A program made the translations under genes and the position numbers. DNA of 56,151 nt from Helochares maculicollis (Eukaryota; Arthropoda; Insecta; Coleoptera; Hydrophilidae): assembly GCA_033557835.1 (NCBI GenBank), contig JAWQRO010000113.1:1-56151 (forward strand), in the 5' to 3' direction. Each line of letters begins with the position of its first letter. Position 1 is the stretch's first letter. The notes beneath the pieces were generated by a model. That model made no database searches and had not been told where the DNA came from. It saw nothing but the letters and a program-made list of their open reading frames with translations. Below are positions 1 through 12,291 of the stretch, in pieces.

Positions 1-346
1 TGTTGTGCAAACTTGAAGTCGTACATTCTTCCTCTTTGTTTGAATATTATCAAAAATTTAATTTTTTTATTGCATGATTCAAACCAGATAAGTATTTCGT
101 GTTTGCATGAAGGACAAAGAATAATAAACAAAAATGTCTAGAGTCGAATATTAAATAGCTAGTTCTTAGCACAGGCGTAAAACGGAATCTGTGGTCCAAG
201 TATGACAAGTTTATAGCCTAAGAGCTCTAATAGACACAAAAAGGTAATTTAATTTAATATAATCTCTTTTTATAGTGATCAGATTTTTAGTCTATTATAT
301 ATAGAGTGTTGCAGCATTAATTTACAATAATTAACTCATATGTTAA

Positions 347-489
347 AAACGCCAATGTGACCACGTATAAATAAAAATGTTGAAAATATGGCTAATTTGG
401 GACTACTGGCATAATTGAAATGATTTATAAACGCCAATGTGACCACGTATAAATGAAAATGTTGAAAATTTGGCTAATTTGGGACTACT
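347..489. repeat. Direct repeat, two 61-bp units 82 bp apart
   Basis: Two nearly identical units (347-407 and 429-489) both run from AAACGCCAATGTGACC to GGGACTACT and differ at only a few bases. A ~21-bp non-repeated spacer separates them. The second unit abuts the left edge of the dispersed element at 486-1463, so the pair may be a terminal duplication of that element or of its insertion site. There is no coding potential. Confidence 0.85.
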
Positions 490-1463
490 ATAAAAATAAC
501 AGCATCACAATCAAACACGTCGTTAGATCCTTGAGAACCTCGAGATTAATTTTTTCATGAACGCAAAACCGTCTTTATCAAAGAGAAACAGAAAAAACAA
601 ACAACCATTGAAGTCAAATTTTATGGCTCCGCGATTACATCATACATCGCAAACTACAGTCACATTTATCTCTAAAAAAATACCAGCATCACAATCAACA
701 CCTTCCTAATAACATATAGACAGAAAAAACAACCATTTAAGTAAAATTTTATTCGAGCGCGTTGACTTTTGAACTAGAGATCGAACGTGACCTCGAAAGA
801 ATATCGCTTTATATTACCGCCGCAAGAAGAGTGGTTATATCATACATGGCAAACTAAACAATAACTTAATTGTCGCCATTCTTTATCGTTAAAATTCGAT
901 GGCTACTTATATACGATGGACTACAGTCAATTTCTATCACAATTAATAGTACAAATAGTACGACGACAGCCTGATCCAACAATCTCCTTCTGTCGATAAC
1001 AAATGCACCGCGTCTCTTGCGTCTGTGGTTGTAAATTTATTGCGCTTTAAGTTTTTTGATGAGCATACGCTTTCATTTTTACAATTGTTTAGCTAACTTA
1101 AGTAATAGTAAATAATGTATTAAAAAACAAATTGAAATGAACGCAATCCAACCAAACATGTGGCGCTTGTTTTTCATCTCCGGTTGAAATTTATTGGAGT
1201 GTTAAATTTTTTCGCTCGTCTTTATTTCTTTTCCACAAGGGTTTTTTATTATTATTTCGTCAGTTTCGAGTCCAGATGCTGTAAGTGTAAACCAGAAGGT
1301 GATTCTTTAAAATACCAATAACATTCGTCTGGTTCTTAACATGTACATGTAATTAATATGTCGGTTACTAATTATGCCCCAAAATGCAAACATAAACCTA
1401 TCACTTATTATTTCTTATATCTACCACTCCTGTAAAATTTGTAAGTTAATTTTGAAACAGGCT
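486..1463 (+). mobile_element. Non-autonomous dispersed element, copy 1
   Basis: This stretch is clearly related, in inverted orientation, to 45794-46633. Shared blocks include the GCATCACAATCAAAC start, an AACCTCGAGATTAA block, CATCATACATCGCAAACTA, GATCGAAC..CCTCGAAAGAAT, CCAACCAAACATGTGGCGCT and the AATTATGCCCCAAAATGCAAA end block. It has no open frame of useful length, so it is a non-autonomous element. This copy contains about 220 bp (roughly 810-1020) absent from the other copy. Part of that extra (CCGCAAGA...ATCATACATGGCAAACT) repeats a motif present earlier in the element, so internal repeats have expanded or contracted. The class is unresolved: no convincing terminal inverted repeat was seen, and a Helitron-like or MITE-like origin is possible. 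Confidence 0.7.
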
Positions 1464-4400
1464 TTATAGACCATAAATTCGTTTTTCACGCTAATGAGTT
1501 AATGTTTGGATTGCAAAGATCATACTCAAAAATAGTTGTGATGGGTATTTCAACTTTCTAGATGCAAACATGTAAGTTCAATTATAAAGCAAAATTGCCA
1601 TGTTTCAAATATATTTATGGTTAGTATTCTTTCGTGTTTTTTATACCTAAGCCTCGTTAAATTTGGTTCTGGTTTCACGTATCTCTTAAAAACTAATGAC
1701 ACAATACGTGACTGATCATGCCAGAACCCATTCAATTCTTCTCCTACTGATAGTTTATAGTTAAAAGATAATGATCTTGACTTCTACTTGTCGATTTTGT
1801 ATTGTATTCGTTATAATTCCTCCAAGAGAATAAAACAATTTAATTTTTAATTGTAAAGCAAAATAAAAATATTACTAAGATTCAGAAACACAACCATGTT
1901 TAGACTGTTTGTCAAGTATGTACTCCCATTTGGATACATATTCGAACTGCTTGTAGGCTAATGCTGAAGCGTTTCGATAATATTCTTGGTTCATAATCAA
2001 GGATGCGTTAAAATGGCCTATGTATTTTGACCCTGCATAAACTCTGTACAACTTTTGTATATCTTCTGTTACTTATATTTTATTATTTTATATAGCTATA
2101 GTGACGATATATTTGAAGTCAAATTAGTAAATAAAGGCTTACAATAGTTTTTAGAAAACCGCTCAGAAAGTGACATCTAACCTAAAATTATTGACAGATA
2201 ATCTTTGATTAAATTGTCCCTAAGAAGAATTTCCTACTAAAATTCACATGTTTTTAACCATTTTATGGAGAATCAAATGATATTGAAGTTGCATAATACG
2301 TTCAAGACGCTTAGGAAGATAAAGTTTTTTGTTTAAGTCAGTGCCAGCAATGGTTTGGGCATCGAAACAACTTCACCTTCTAAAAAAACTCGAAATCTGA
2401 TCGACCAGTGAAAGAGAATAAAATTTTGCAAGATTTGGTCAACTTAAATTCGAAACAAACAATACGAGGCAGTCTCATTTAATTAGTAACAAAATATGGC
2501 CTTCTCTTGAAAAAGACATTACTTTGTTGAGTGGTATTAATCCGGCATCATAGTATAGTGTGAAGTTTTGAAAGCTATTACCAATAAGAGAAACAACGGA
2601 GTGCGGAACTAAAGATTCTAAATGCCACGCTACATAACAATTTCCAGGAGTTCTTTATTTATTTTAGCACAAAAATGCGGCCTATTTATTTTATATTTAT
2701 TTACTTATGGCACTAGTTATTTGCATAATTTACAGTAATTTATTTAACCATTTACATTTATTTATTTGTTACTTCAGTTATACTGTTACTTTATGGACCT
2801 CCTCGGTTAGACAACTAAACTGATTCTCCCCTTTCTATCCGCCTTGGATCAACATATATAGGAAAGATTTTGTTATTAAGATTTCAACGACCCTTGGAAC
2901 TATTTCCCAGAACCAACCTGTATTGGAGTACGTTGCATTCGGTCATACTCAGTAATGGTGCAATTTTCGCCGATATTCAACATAATTTATTAGGATATTA
3001 AATCGGTTAAACCACAAGGCTACATTTTGTTCTTAGAAGCAATGTGTACCCAGGTTGCAATTTATATCCTTCCTTATGATACATCTCACAAAGGTCGAGG
3101 AAGCAATGTTGTGTAAAACTAATCTTATTCCGCAAATATGGCTCCTGCGGAATACTCAATATATCAAAAAGAGAGTCAACAAATTTTTAGATAAAAAGAC
3201 ATCACACTGTTAGAACAAATTCATCCCGTTGTGGAAAACGAGGGATAATGTATTGTTAATTAAACCTTTATATATAAATTCAAATTTAATATTACTAATT
3301 AAATCCTCATTATACAATCAGAGCATATTTTGGGCACAACAGCTGTGCTATAGACTTACTTTCATTTATAATTCTATTGTAAAATAGTTGATGTTTATAA
3401 TATCTACTAACAATCGGAGAATTGCCCAAATTTAGAATAAATGTTTTATTGAACAATGCTATTTAATCAATATTCATAATAAAATAAGTAAATATTTAGG
3501 TAACCGTGTGCATAAATTATAGAAAAACCATTATTATATTGTTGTTAATGTAAAAAAAACAACTCTCTATCACATTTTAATAATACAACAAAAAGTTTTA
3601 TTGCTAGGAAACAAATATCTAAATATTTTAAGCCTCCAAAGAATGTTATAGAAAGTCTATAACAATTATGCTGATCAGCTTTGAAATGGCTATAACCAAA
3701 TAATTTCGTTTAAAAAAATTCCACATTGCTTGCGAGTAACATAACAGTTCTACCGTTAGTGAATCCTATGCTCGAAATCGGGCAAGGATCACCTTACAGC
3801 TTATAAAAAAATATATTAAATCTTCTTGTAGACGGTATGTCTGCGGCCTGAGGCAGTCCGTTGATTTAAGAAAGACTTTTATTATTTAACATATATAAAA
3901 TGTGAAATGTGTACAAGGAGTGGCCACATTCAGCACAGTGGTGCTTGTTAATTTCGGGACCATATGGCAGTAATTTGTTACGCGAATTTCGTAACCATCG
4001 CAACTTGATATTGAAAAATCCTAATTAACTTGTTAATGGGAATTAATGTGGAACTTATCAACGTCTCCATATAAGATGGACTGTTTTTTATACAAAATGT
4101 TATCATGCAGCCGATTTACTGTTAAAGCTTCTGAAAAACACACTCTTCCACACTGAGAGTATCCTTATGTGGATATAGTGTATGAGGTAATTATTTGTGA
4201 TTTTTGTTTATAATGATGAATATCCCCTGAGGTTGTACGGAAACGATTTTAGATTGCCTTTTGAATTTGCATTCTTTTTATTGCGATCATTTTTCAAGAT
4301 GTGTACGTAATAATAGTATGTAATTAGCGCCGTATTATCATGGGATTATGTTATAAATCGAGTTGCATAATGGAGCTAGAGGTGCTTTAAGATCGAGAGG

Positions 4401-6915
4401 TTGTTGAGGTACGAGAGATGCTATAAAATTGAGAGGAGGAGGAGGCAGATCGCGGCCAGCTGTTTGCAGGATGTTCTTGCAAATTGCAAGATGATTGCAG
4501 ATGAAGAAATATGTCCAAATTGAAAATCAGTTTGAATAACGAACGAATTTATAAATCAAGAGCGAGTCGCAGAGTTGGACGGAATTTAAAAGGGAAGATC
4601 TGCAACATTAAAGGTTAAAAAAAAATTATCAATAATACCCTATATTTGTACTTAGTAATCTTCGAGAAATAAAACTATTAAAAATTTCGTATAAAAATTG
4701 TAGATAGGCGCATAAGATCTTGCGCTTCTCACCTTGTTATCTTGTCAAAAATAATTATTGAACTAGTTTTATTTATTACACACGAATAGTTTTTCTTATT
4801 GCTAATGAAATATGTTATTATGTTGTTACTTTAATGCATTCCTATGTCCATTTATGTATGTTATTGATATGTTAACTATATCTTCCTACGCGCAACTGTA
4901 GATGCCAGGTTGTTATCTAGGCCATTAAGTCGATTTTCCGATTCACAGTAAAAAATTAATTAATTCGAATGCGTTTAAAATAATAAATGTGCCAGCATTT
5001 CAATTTTGAAATGCGTCTCCCATGCCGTAGTCTGCGTTCTGTGTTAAAAATATTCAATTAGACTCAAATGTCAATGGATTAAAAATTGATCGCATTAAAA
5101 TATATTTCAACGTGCTCAAGAATTACCTTTGTCGGCTCTGAGCGGTTCCTAAAAAAGCACAAAACGAACAGTTATTTTACTGCCGAGTCATAAAAATATA
5201 CAATAAATATCACTGGGTACCATGTAATTAAAATGAATTTTTGCCGTTGGGTGATCGTTTTCAATTAAAAGTACATCTGGACAAGGCACGATTGGAGTCG
5301 AAAAACTGGAACCTGGCACAAAAATAAACATTTAAGTGCTTAAATCTAACTAAAGATGGTTATTAGTTAAATTGATATTCTTCTATCTACAGAACATAAA
5401 GAATTGTTTGTGGTATTGAAGACATACCGCATTTTCGTGTTAGATTAGGTAATTACTGGCGAGGTAGCACTAATGAGGTGCATGTTTTGTGGGCTCTTTA
5501 AGACTTGTAAGGAACTACAAACTTTAAAGCACAATCACACCATTAAAACTGGCACAAGTAGCGTGAATGTAAATGAATTTCCGAAATATTTCGCTATTAA
5601 GTTATTTGATTAAAGTAGCCCTTCATTGAAATCTATTGAACCATAATCGTTTGATATGAACGTCGATTACTCATTTTAGCATCATAAAATTACTGTGCAA
5701 CAATTTTGTCGAAATTGTCTTCGAAAATCATTAAATACCACTTAAAACAAATATTTTTACTCTTTAGGAAAAAGGAACTTATAGTTTAAGTTGCCTAAAT
5801 TATGAATTTTTTTACTGAATACAATTTCCTCAATGAAACCAAAATGCTCATAAACAATGTATTTATTTATTTAGGATTTCATAACAGATACAATCAATCC
5901 CAGCAACCAGTATTTAATTCTCACGCTTTGCAAATATGCAACCAACACTACGGCATTGTCCGTATTTTACAGATCAAATTCGCTGACGCTAACAGTGTAC
6001 AACCTGTTTGAAAGCCCTTTTTGAAATAAAACATTTTCAACTTCTTTGAACCTCTAAATTTTCCAAATTTCAAGCATGCCCTTAATCATTGATTTATAAG
6101 TCTCATCGTGACCTTGTTAAACCAGTATCAACTTGAAAACCATAATTTTAAAACAACATTTTTTAAACTTAAGTTGCGAAAGCTCCAATTAATCAGGTCA
6201 AAATTTTTCAAACAAAAATTAAACATGCCATCCAGTATTGATTACAATTGCCATGATACAACAAATGACTGAAACATTAATGGGCTTTTAAAACATATAT
6301 TTGTGTCATCCCAGTTTTGGTTTAAAATAAAACTATTTTTAAATAAGACACTAAGAAAAATATACTCTGACATTTTCAATCATAAAAATCTAATGTCTCA
6401 CTCTAAAATGTTAAACCTAAATTGTTTCTCCGACATTTGTCAACATCTGAGTTTTCAACTCAACATTTTTCAGGCTAAACCGTGAACTCAACTATTAAAA
6501 CCAAATAATTTACAACCTAAATAGTTGATGAGCTTTTAACAAACCAGCTTCTAGCCAAATAGTTTTGTCATCAAGATGTCACAGTATATTATTTTTGAAT
6601 TTACTGTGACACCAGCTTCCGCAAAAGCAAAATAGCGCCAATTACAACCGTAGACGGTGGAGCTGCCAATCAACCGTCTTCTCATCGTAAACAAAACGTA
6701 AGCAGCGTGATAATTAATGAATGAATTATCAACTTCTTGAAAGCAGCCCACAAGTATTATGCAAATGGGCACCTTGATGGCCAATCCGCTACATGAAGTG
6801 TGAGCTAATATATTTACGCATCCAATCTGTCATTTTAGTAATAAATAAAATTAATAAAACTGCATTTAATTCGCAATGCAGTGGCGTTGAATTTGATTGG
6901 ATAGAGCAATTGGAA
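1464..6915. other. AT-rich intergenic sequence, no gene seen
   Basis: Only short random frames occur here. The stretch is strongly AT-rich, with A/T homopolymers and degenerate TTTATT-rich sequence around 2650-2780. No domain, splice-bounded exon, RNA gene or clear transposon was recognised. Confidence 0.6.
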
Positions 6916-7006
6916 TATAAATGAATCATAGATAGATGGATGACTAACAACCTCAGTCAGAGACTTGCTCGCTGCTGGTTACCAGTTCGATTCAGTCGCT
7001 GTAAGT
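6916..7006 (+). promoter_or_regulatory. Candidate promoter and 5' non-coding exon
   Basis: A TATAAATG box-like element (6916-6923) is followed by an arthropod initiator-like TCAGTC (A at 6955). A locally less AT-rich stretch then ends at a consensus splice donor, CGCT|GTAAGT (7001-7006). A downstream AGTTC (6984-6988) resembles a DPE but sits about two bases off the canonical position, and the TATA-to-Inr spacing (about 39 bp) is longer than usual. It could be a distal 5' exon of the RhoGEF gene 16 kb downstream or of an unrelated transcript. This is inference from short motifs only. Confidence 0.25.
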
Positions 7007-9555
7007 AGTTGGTCGGTAGTAAGGTCTCAGATCTCCAGCAACCTTGCGACCAAGTGTGAGTGATATTTGTGCCATGTTTATGTTATGTCGGTTCTTTCTC
7101 TCGTTATTGTAGTACAGATGACATGTGACATAGTGTATTGTGGTTAAGAAGTGGATTAGCTCAAAGGATAACAACAATGTATAGCAGACACGTTAGGCGC
7201 AAAGGTAAGGTAGAAGATTGTTTTGATGAATATCGGTTGAAGTGAGAGGTGATTTCCTATGTTAGGTGAGCAATTACGGTAATTTTCCAAGGAAATGATT
7301 GACATGTTAAGTGGGGAGTTGCGGCGAAGTAAAGTTTTTCTTTGAAGCAATTTGAAAAATCAGGTTTGACGATAAGTAACTGTTGAAGTTCAGGTTGGAT
7401 CGATGTTGCGCGCAACAGGTGGATCATATGTTCGCGGTTGAACTCTTTGAATTAACACCAATAAAAGTAATTAATTCTGTGGTGACTAAGCGGTTTGTAG
7501 AACAAGAGCTTAGTTTCGTTTATTACACTAGCGAAAAATCTAAGATGCGGGTGAAACTAAAGCGATTGTATATATATTTAGGAATAGTCGTTACTGAAAA
7601 TTTTATAGTTTTATGTTGATAATAATCTGCAATGCAGACACTTGCATCATTAGATGAGAGCACATATCTGTGGAGATGTCCAGCCGACACCTATGCTTAA
7701 TGTTGATGATAACGTAGATGAATAATTAACGCAATAAGAAAAGAAACGAATTAGTAAACAGCCAGTTGCTCAGGAAAAAAGCAAAATAATTTGTCATGTT
7801 TTACTTTGGTTGCGAAGATTATCTACGGGTAAATTGTGAACCATCAATAACCCGGGTAAATGCCGGTTGTAAATAACAATCGTGCTGCTTTTGTCATGTA
7901 ACTAGCATTTCACGTGATTAAAAAGCACGATCCATGATTTATTTAGCCAATTGAAACAATATGAAAGCATTTATGTGCACTGACAAGACATTTATGCAAT
8001 GGATGATGCACAATTGGTGGAGGCGCACACGGCGAGTACCCTTCTGCATTTTTATCATGAAAATGGCAATTGAGTTGCGCCTACTCGTAGAAACTTGGGT
8101 GTTGTGTGCTCGTAAAACTGTAAAATGGAATAATTGAGGAAACCATTCAATCATTTAATTCTCTTTAAACTAATGCTTCTACTTAATGGGAAGCATTTGA
8201 CAATTGTGTTGTTTTGTCTCTGTAGACCTCCTGAGATAAGGCGAAAAGTATTTGTGTAAATATAATTACCGATGGGCTAAAATAAAGACCTAGTTTTCTA
8301 AGCAGAAATGCTAGATTTGAGTTGTTTTGTCTATTGTCTGTTTTTAAATTTCCTGGATGGCTTATTGAAAGATAGATTTTCTGATCACTAGTATTTATTC
8401 ATGTCTCTAATTCCTTTGTGTTCAACTATGATTTCTCTTATCTGGCAATCGTTACTGTTGTTAGGAATTTTTCTTCTTTGATGATTAATATTAGTCTGTA
8501 TGCACTGTTTGCATATAATAATCTTTGCTTACAAATAGCTAGTTACAAAGACTAATCAATTAATGTTGGGAGTGGCATGACACGATGTTTGTTTATAGCA
8601 ATTTTATTATCAGTGTTGACTGATTAAACTGAAAAATATCGTACGAGGATACATAACTCTTCCATTTGATATAATGTGGTTTAAGGTCAAATCAAATATA
8701 TCCCAAGTCATTTCACTTCAGTTTGGTATGCCGCAAAAAGTGATCAAGACGTGTTTATTTGTAGTTTTGTGCAGTCACAATAAGCTTTTTAAATTTAGAA
8801 ACAATATGCCCTCAAGTTGAAAGTGCCACAATTAATGTATTGAAGATGTCTTAATAGATAAATGTGGAATATAAAAAATTAAAATAATATCCAACTTAAT
8901 GTTAGAATAAAATTAGGAGTTGAATAAAATATGATCTGAATTTTTTATAGGTAGTATTTATATCCGAAGAAGTATTGGTTAGCCCATTTTTATTGACACT
9001 TGAGAAATGTCCTGATAAACTGCTGCTTTGATTACTTAATTATTTTTTAATCAAGTACTTCTGTTCTTTTTTAATCAAGTGCTTCCATTCTTGAACTCTC
9101 CCCTTCTTCTACTTAAATAAAGCATCCGCGTATGCATAGTTACAGGAAACATAAAAGCTTGTACAAGACAATTATTGCAAAATAGATTTGTTTCATAAAA
9201 TGTCATAAATTTCATTACTGATATTGAAAATTATCGGAACGCCAATAAAATATTTTTTCAAAAGCTGAGTTCTAAATACAATGTTCATTTAGCCACCAAA
9301 GAATATTCAATTAACTGTAGAAATAAAATAGATACAAACTTCTCAGCAAAACCGTAACCACACTTACATCACCCAGAATGTACAATAGCTAAGAATGACC
9401 AAGAAGCCTTTAACATGAAAAAGATCTGCTTTTGCACAGCAATCCCCAGCTTTCTAACATCCAAAAACATTCCTCATTACTTAAAAGCATCTACTAACCT
9501 TTTCTTCGAAAACAATATGTTTTGCAAAAGTGACTTTCAAAATTTGTAGAAAATG
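7007..9555. other. Non-coding sequence, no gene seen
   Basis: No homology or splice-consistent coding exon was recognised. If the candidate exon at 7.0 kb is real, this would be intronic. Short open frames at 7383-7619 and 7939-8154 have compositions typical of chance frames. Confidence 0.5.
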
Positions 9556-10836
9556 TACGAGTATCGCGAATGTTGGGTTTTTTCAAAAATTATTTATTTA
9601 TTCATGAATATCTATTTTGTCCCCTTCAAAGTAATCCCCATAAGATATTATACACTTGTGCCAATGTTTTTTCCAATCTTCGAAGCACTAAACAAAATCA
9701 TGTTCCTTTATCTTGTTCAGCTCCTCCTTCGATGCCATCTTTATCTCGTCAATATTAGCGTAGTGTCGTTCTTTCATGGGCTTCTTTAGTTTCTAGAACA
9801 AGAAAAAGTCACAGGGCGCCAGATCTGGAGAATATTGTGACTGCGGCATCATTAGTGTGTTGCTTTTGGCCAAAAAGTCGCGCACAAGCAACGATGTGTG
9901 AGCAGGGGCGTTATCGTGTTGCAAAAGCCAATTTTTGTTCTTCCACAAATCCGGGCGTTTCTAGCGGATTGCTTTACGCAAATTGCGCATAACTTGCAGG
10001 TAATATTCCTTATTGACTCTTCTACCTTGTGGCAAGAAGTCACGATGCACCACGTCCCTGCAATCGAAGAAAACGGCAAAGAAAACTTTCACAGTTGACC
10101 GAACTTGGCGCGCTTTTTTGGTCGTGGTTCGTGCGGTAGCTTCCATTGAGATGATTGAGCTTTGGTTTCCACGTCATAACCGTAAACCCACGATTCGTCA
10201 CCAGTTATGACCCTCTGGAGCAAATTTGAGTCGTCGCAGAGTCCAACAGCTCATTTGCAGTTTTCATGCGAAGCTGTTTTTGGTCGAAATTGAGCAATTT
10301 TGGTACGATATTCATTGATAAAAATCGAATGGCACGAGTCAATCAATATGTCTAGGTCCTCAGCAACTTCTCTAACGGTGATTCTACGATTGGCCAATAC
10401 CATTTTTTTCACTTCATCAATTTTTCCGTCTGTTGTTGAAGTGCTCGGGCGTCCGGCATGCTCTTCGTCGTTCACATGTTCTCGGCCTTCTGAGAACATT
10501 TTTTACCACCGATAAACGTTGCTTCAGTCCAAGGTAGCTTCTCCGTATACCACAGTCAACATTCGGAAAGCATCCGCGCACTTAATTTCGTTTTTCACAC
10601 AAAATTTGATACATTTTCTTTGATCCATGTTTTTTGAATAGGTAACAATCGAAGACGAGCCAAAACACGTGCAAACAAAGTAGCTGTTAACAATTAACTG
10701 AACATTCAAAATGGCCAAACTTGTCATTATAAGTGAGAGACATGAGTACCAACATAACGCACCAAAAAATCGAAATTCGAATATACGTAACCCACGAAAA
10801 TTCAAAATTCGCGATACTTATTGAACACACCTCGTA
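9556..10836 (-). mobile_element. Mariner transposon (DD34D), dead, near full length
   Basis: Read on the minus strand, this 1.28-kb element begins with the terminal repeat TACGAGGTGTGTTCAATAAG (10836 leftwards) and encodes a mariner transposase beginning at 10628 (MDQRKCIKF). Recognisable blocks are an N-terminal helix-turn-helix region, GRPSTST, TVREVAEDLDI, the first catalytic Asp in TGDESWVYGYD, the second in DNAPAHTS and the third in APCDFFLF, with 34 residues between the last two. The frame is broken by an early TGA at 10524-10526, a TAA nearby, TAG codons in AIR*KRPD and FLF*KLKK, and a frameshifted middle. The distal terminal repeat (9556 side) lacks about 15 bases of GTGTGTTC-type sequence, so mobilisation is unlikely. 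It is related to the element at 46815-47743. Confidence 0.93.
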
Positions 10837-12114
10837 TGTACCATATATAACAGAATTTAGGAATTGCAATGGGAAGCAAAACAATAAAAAAAGTAATATC
10901 AAGTAAACAATTAGTAGCTATTAGTTTTGACTGATTTTTAAAGTCTAGAAATTACATCTTGACACCTCTACTTTAAGGATCTGTTTTTATGAAAAAATTT
11001 AAACTTTGAAGGTAAAAAGATACTTTCAGAGATCCTGCTTGCCTCAAAAAAAGATATAAATCTGCAGTTTTGCAGTGATTTCCGTAGGCTTAAAGCAATC
11101 ATTCTAGTCCAAACAGTCTAGCCGCCATATTGTTTCCAAACCTACTCATAGACGACATGTCAGGAGTAATCGAAATTAGGTCATTGGGTTCTGAAAAGAA
11201 CAAGATCCATTAAACTCCAAAAGTCTAAATTTTTCATGGTTACACACCGTTTCCTGAAGAATACTGTATATTGTAAACGGGAAATATAAACAGTTTATAG
11301 ATGCACCGTTGTACTTTATTGAATCAATTTTTCCTTCGTTTAAACCTTTGGAAGATTTACATATCTGCGATAACTTGCACATTTTGTGTGGTCGGCTTAT
11401 CATTTTAATTAATTTTCCTTCTTACCGTTCAGTGCTACTACATGCTTTATTTTCATGCGATTTATGCAAGTGAATTGTTGTATTTCTTTTGTCAGTCCCG
11501 AACTTCTTAAAGTAGTGTGAGTAATGAATTATTTTTAAGTTTGTATTTTAGGATAAACTTTCTAAAGGCATTTGAAACCACTTACACTAACATTTATGTA
11601 CTGTTCTACTATTTTTTTTATATTTACCATTCTTCTCACCTTCCTAGTGCCTATACCTAAAACGATGATTAAATTACTTTGCGAACCGATTGGGAACTAA
11701 TATTTATAAAAATGTATGACGCCAAGCACAAATTACGTTATAAACTGTTTTATAGAGTTTCATTTTGGGCCGATACTCTTCTTGAAGAGTACGTGTGTTT
11801 CATATCGGAAAAAATGGGACTGTGATAACGGCGCGAATGTGTAAATAATATGGTATTAAGTTTCCTCTAAGTTAGGTCACAAGCAAGTTATAAGTATCCG
11901 TTCAAGTACTATATTTTCCAATTAGTAAATACATGGAAATCTATTGCATTGTTTGTTTTGACGTCTACTTAGAAATAACGTTCAGCCAATGATGTAACAA
12001 ATTATTACAATTTGGGTACAAAACGCACGAGACAATCAAAAAGAGCTGCTTAATCGGTAGATTTTAATTTCTAATAATAATTTTGAGGGCATCGTGGTTT
12101 GTATGTATGCTGCA
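10837..12114. other. Non-coding, possible ancient repeat fragment
   Basis: No gene was recognised. Around 10960-11130 there is weak similarity to the repeat family at 53.7-56 kb (a TAGGTAAA..GATACTTTC-like segment, GCCTCAAAA, then a TCTAGCCGCCAT segment resembling TCTGACCGCTATCG). The match is too diverged to be certain by eye. Confidence 0.35.
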
Positions 12115-12291
12115 TATGTATCGTGTTTACGTAAGCACACAGACAACAGGTCAAAAATGGCCAAAATGGACGCAGTTGCCCTTAAAACGTGAAAAGCAAT
12201 CAAAATCACGAGATCTAATTTCTTTGTAATCGCAATGCCTTCCCTTTGCTGTACTTCGCATAGCCATACGGGGATGTAAAAGTTAAGCTTT
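12115..12291 (+). repeat. Old copy of the CATTCCCGTATAA repeat family (3' part)
   Basis: The order of blocks matches 54120-54290 and 55780-55930: a CACACAGACAACA segment, AAAATGG, CCCTTAAAACGTG, a GTCAAAAT-like segment, CAATGCCTTCCCTTTGCTGTACTTCG, and a final CGGGGATGTAAAAG corresponding to the ACGGGAATGTAAA end in the younger copies. It is the most diverged copy in the window and carries no coding potential. Confidence 0.6.

Noticed and set aside
10251..10499. Independent host gene in the mariner region
   Set aside because: The frame VREVAEDLDI and surroundings belong to the mariner transposase helix-turn-helix region, with multiple stops on either side.
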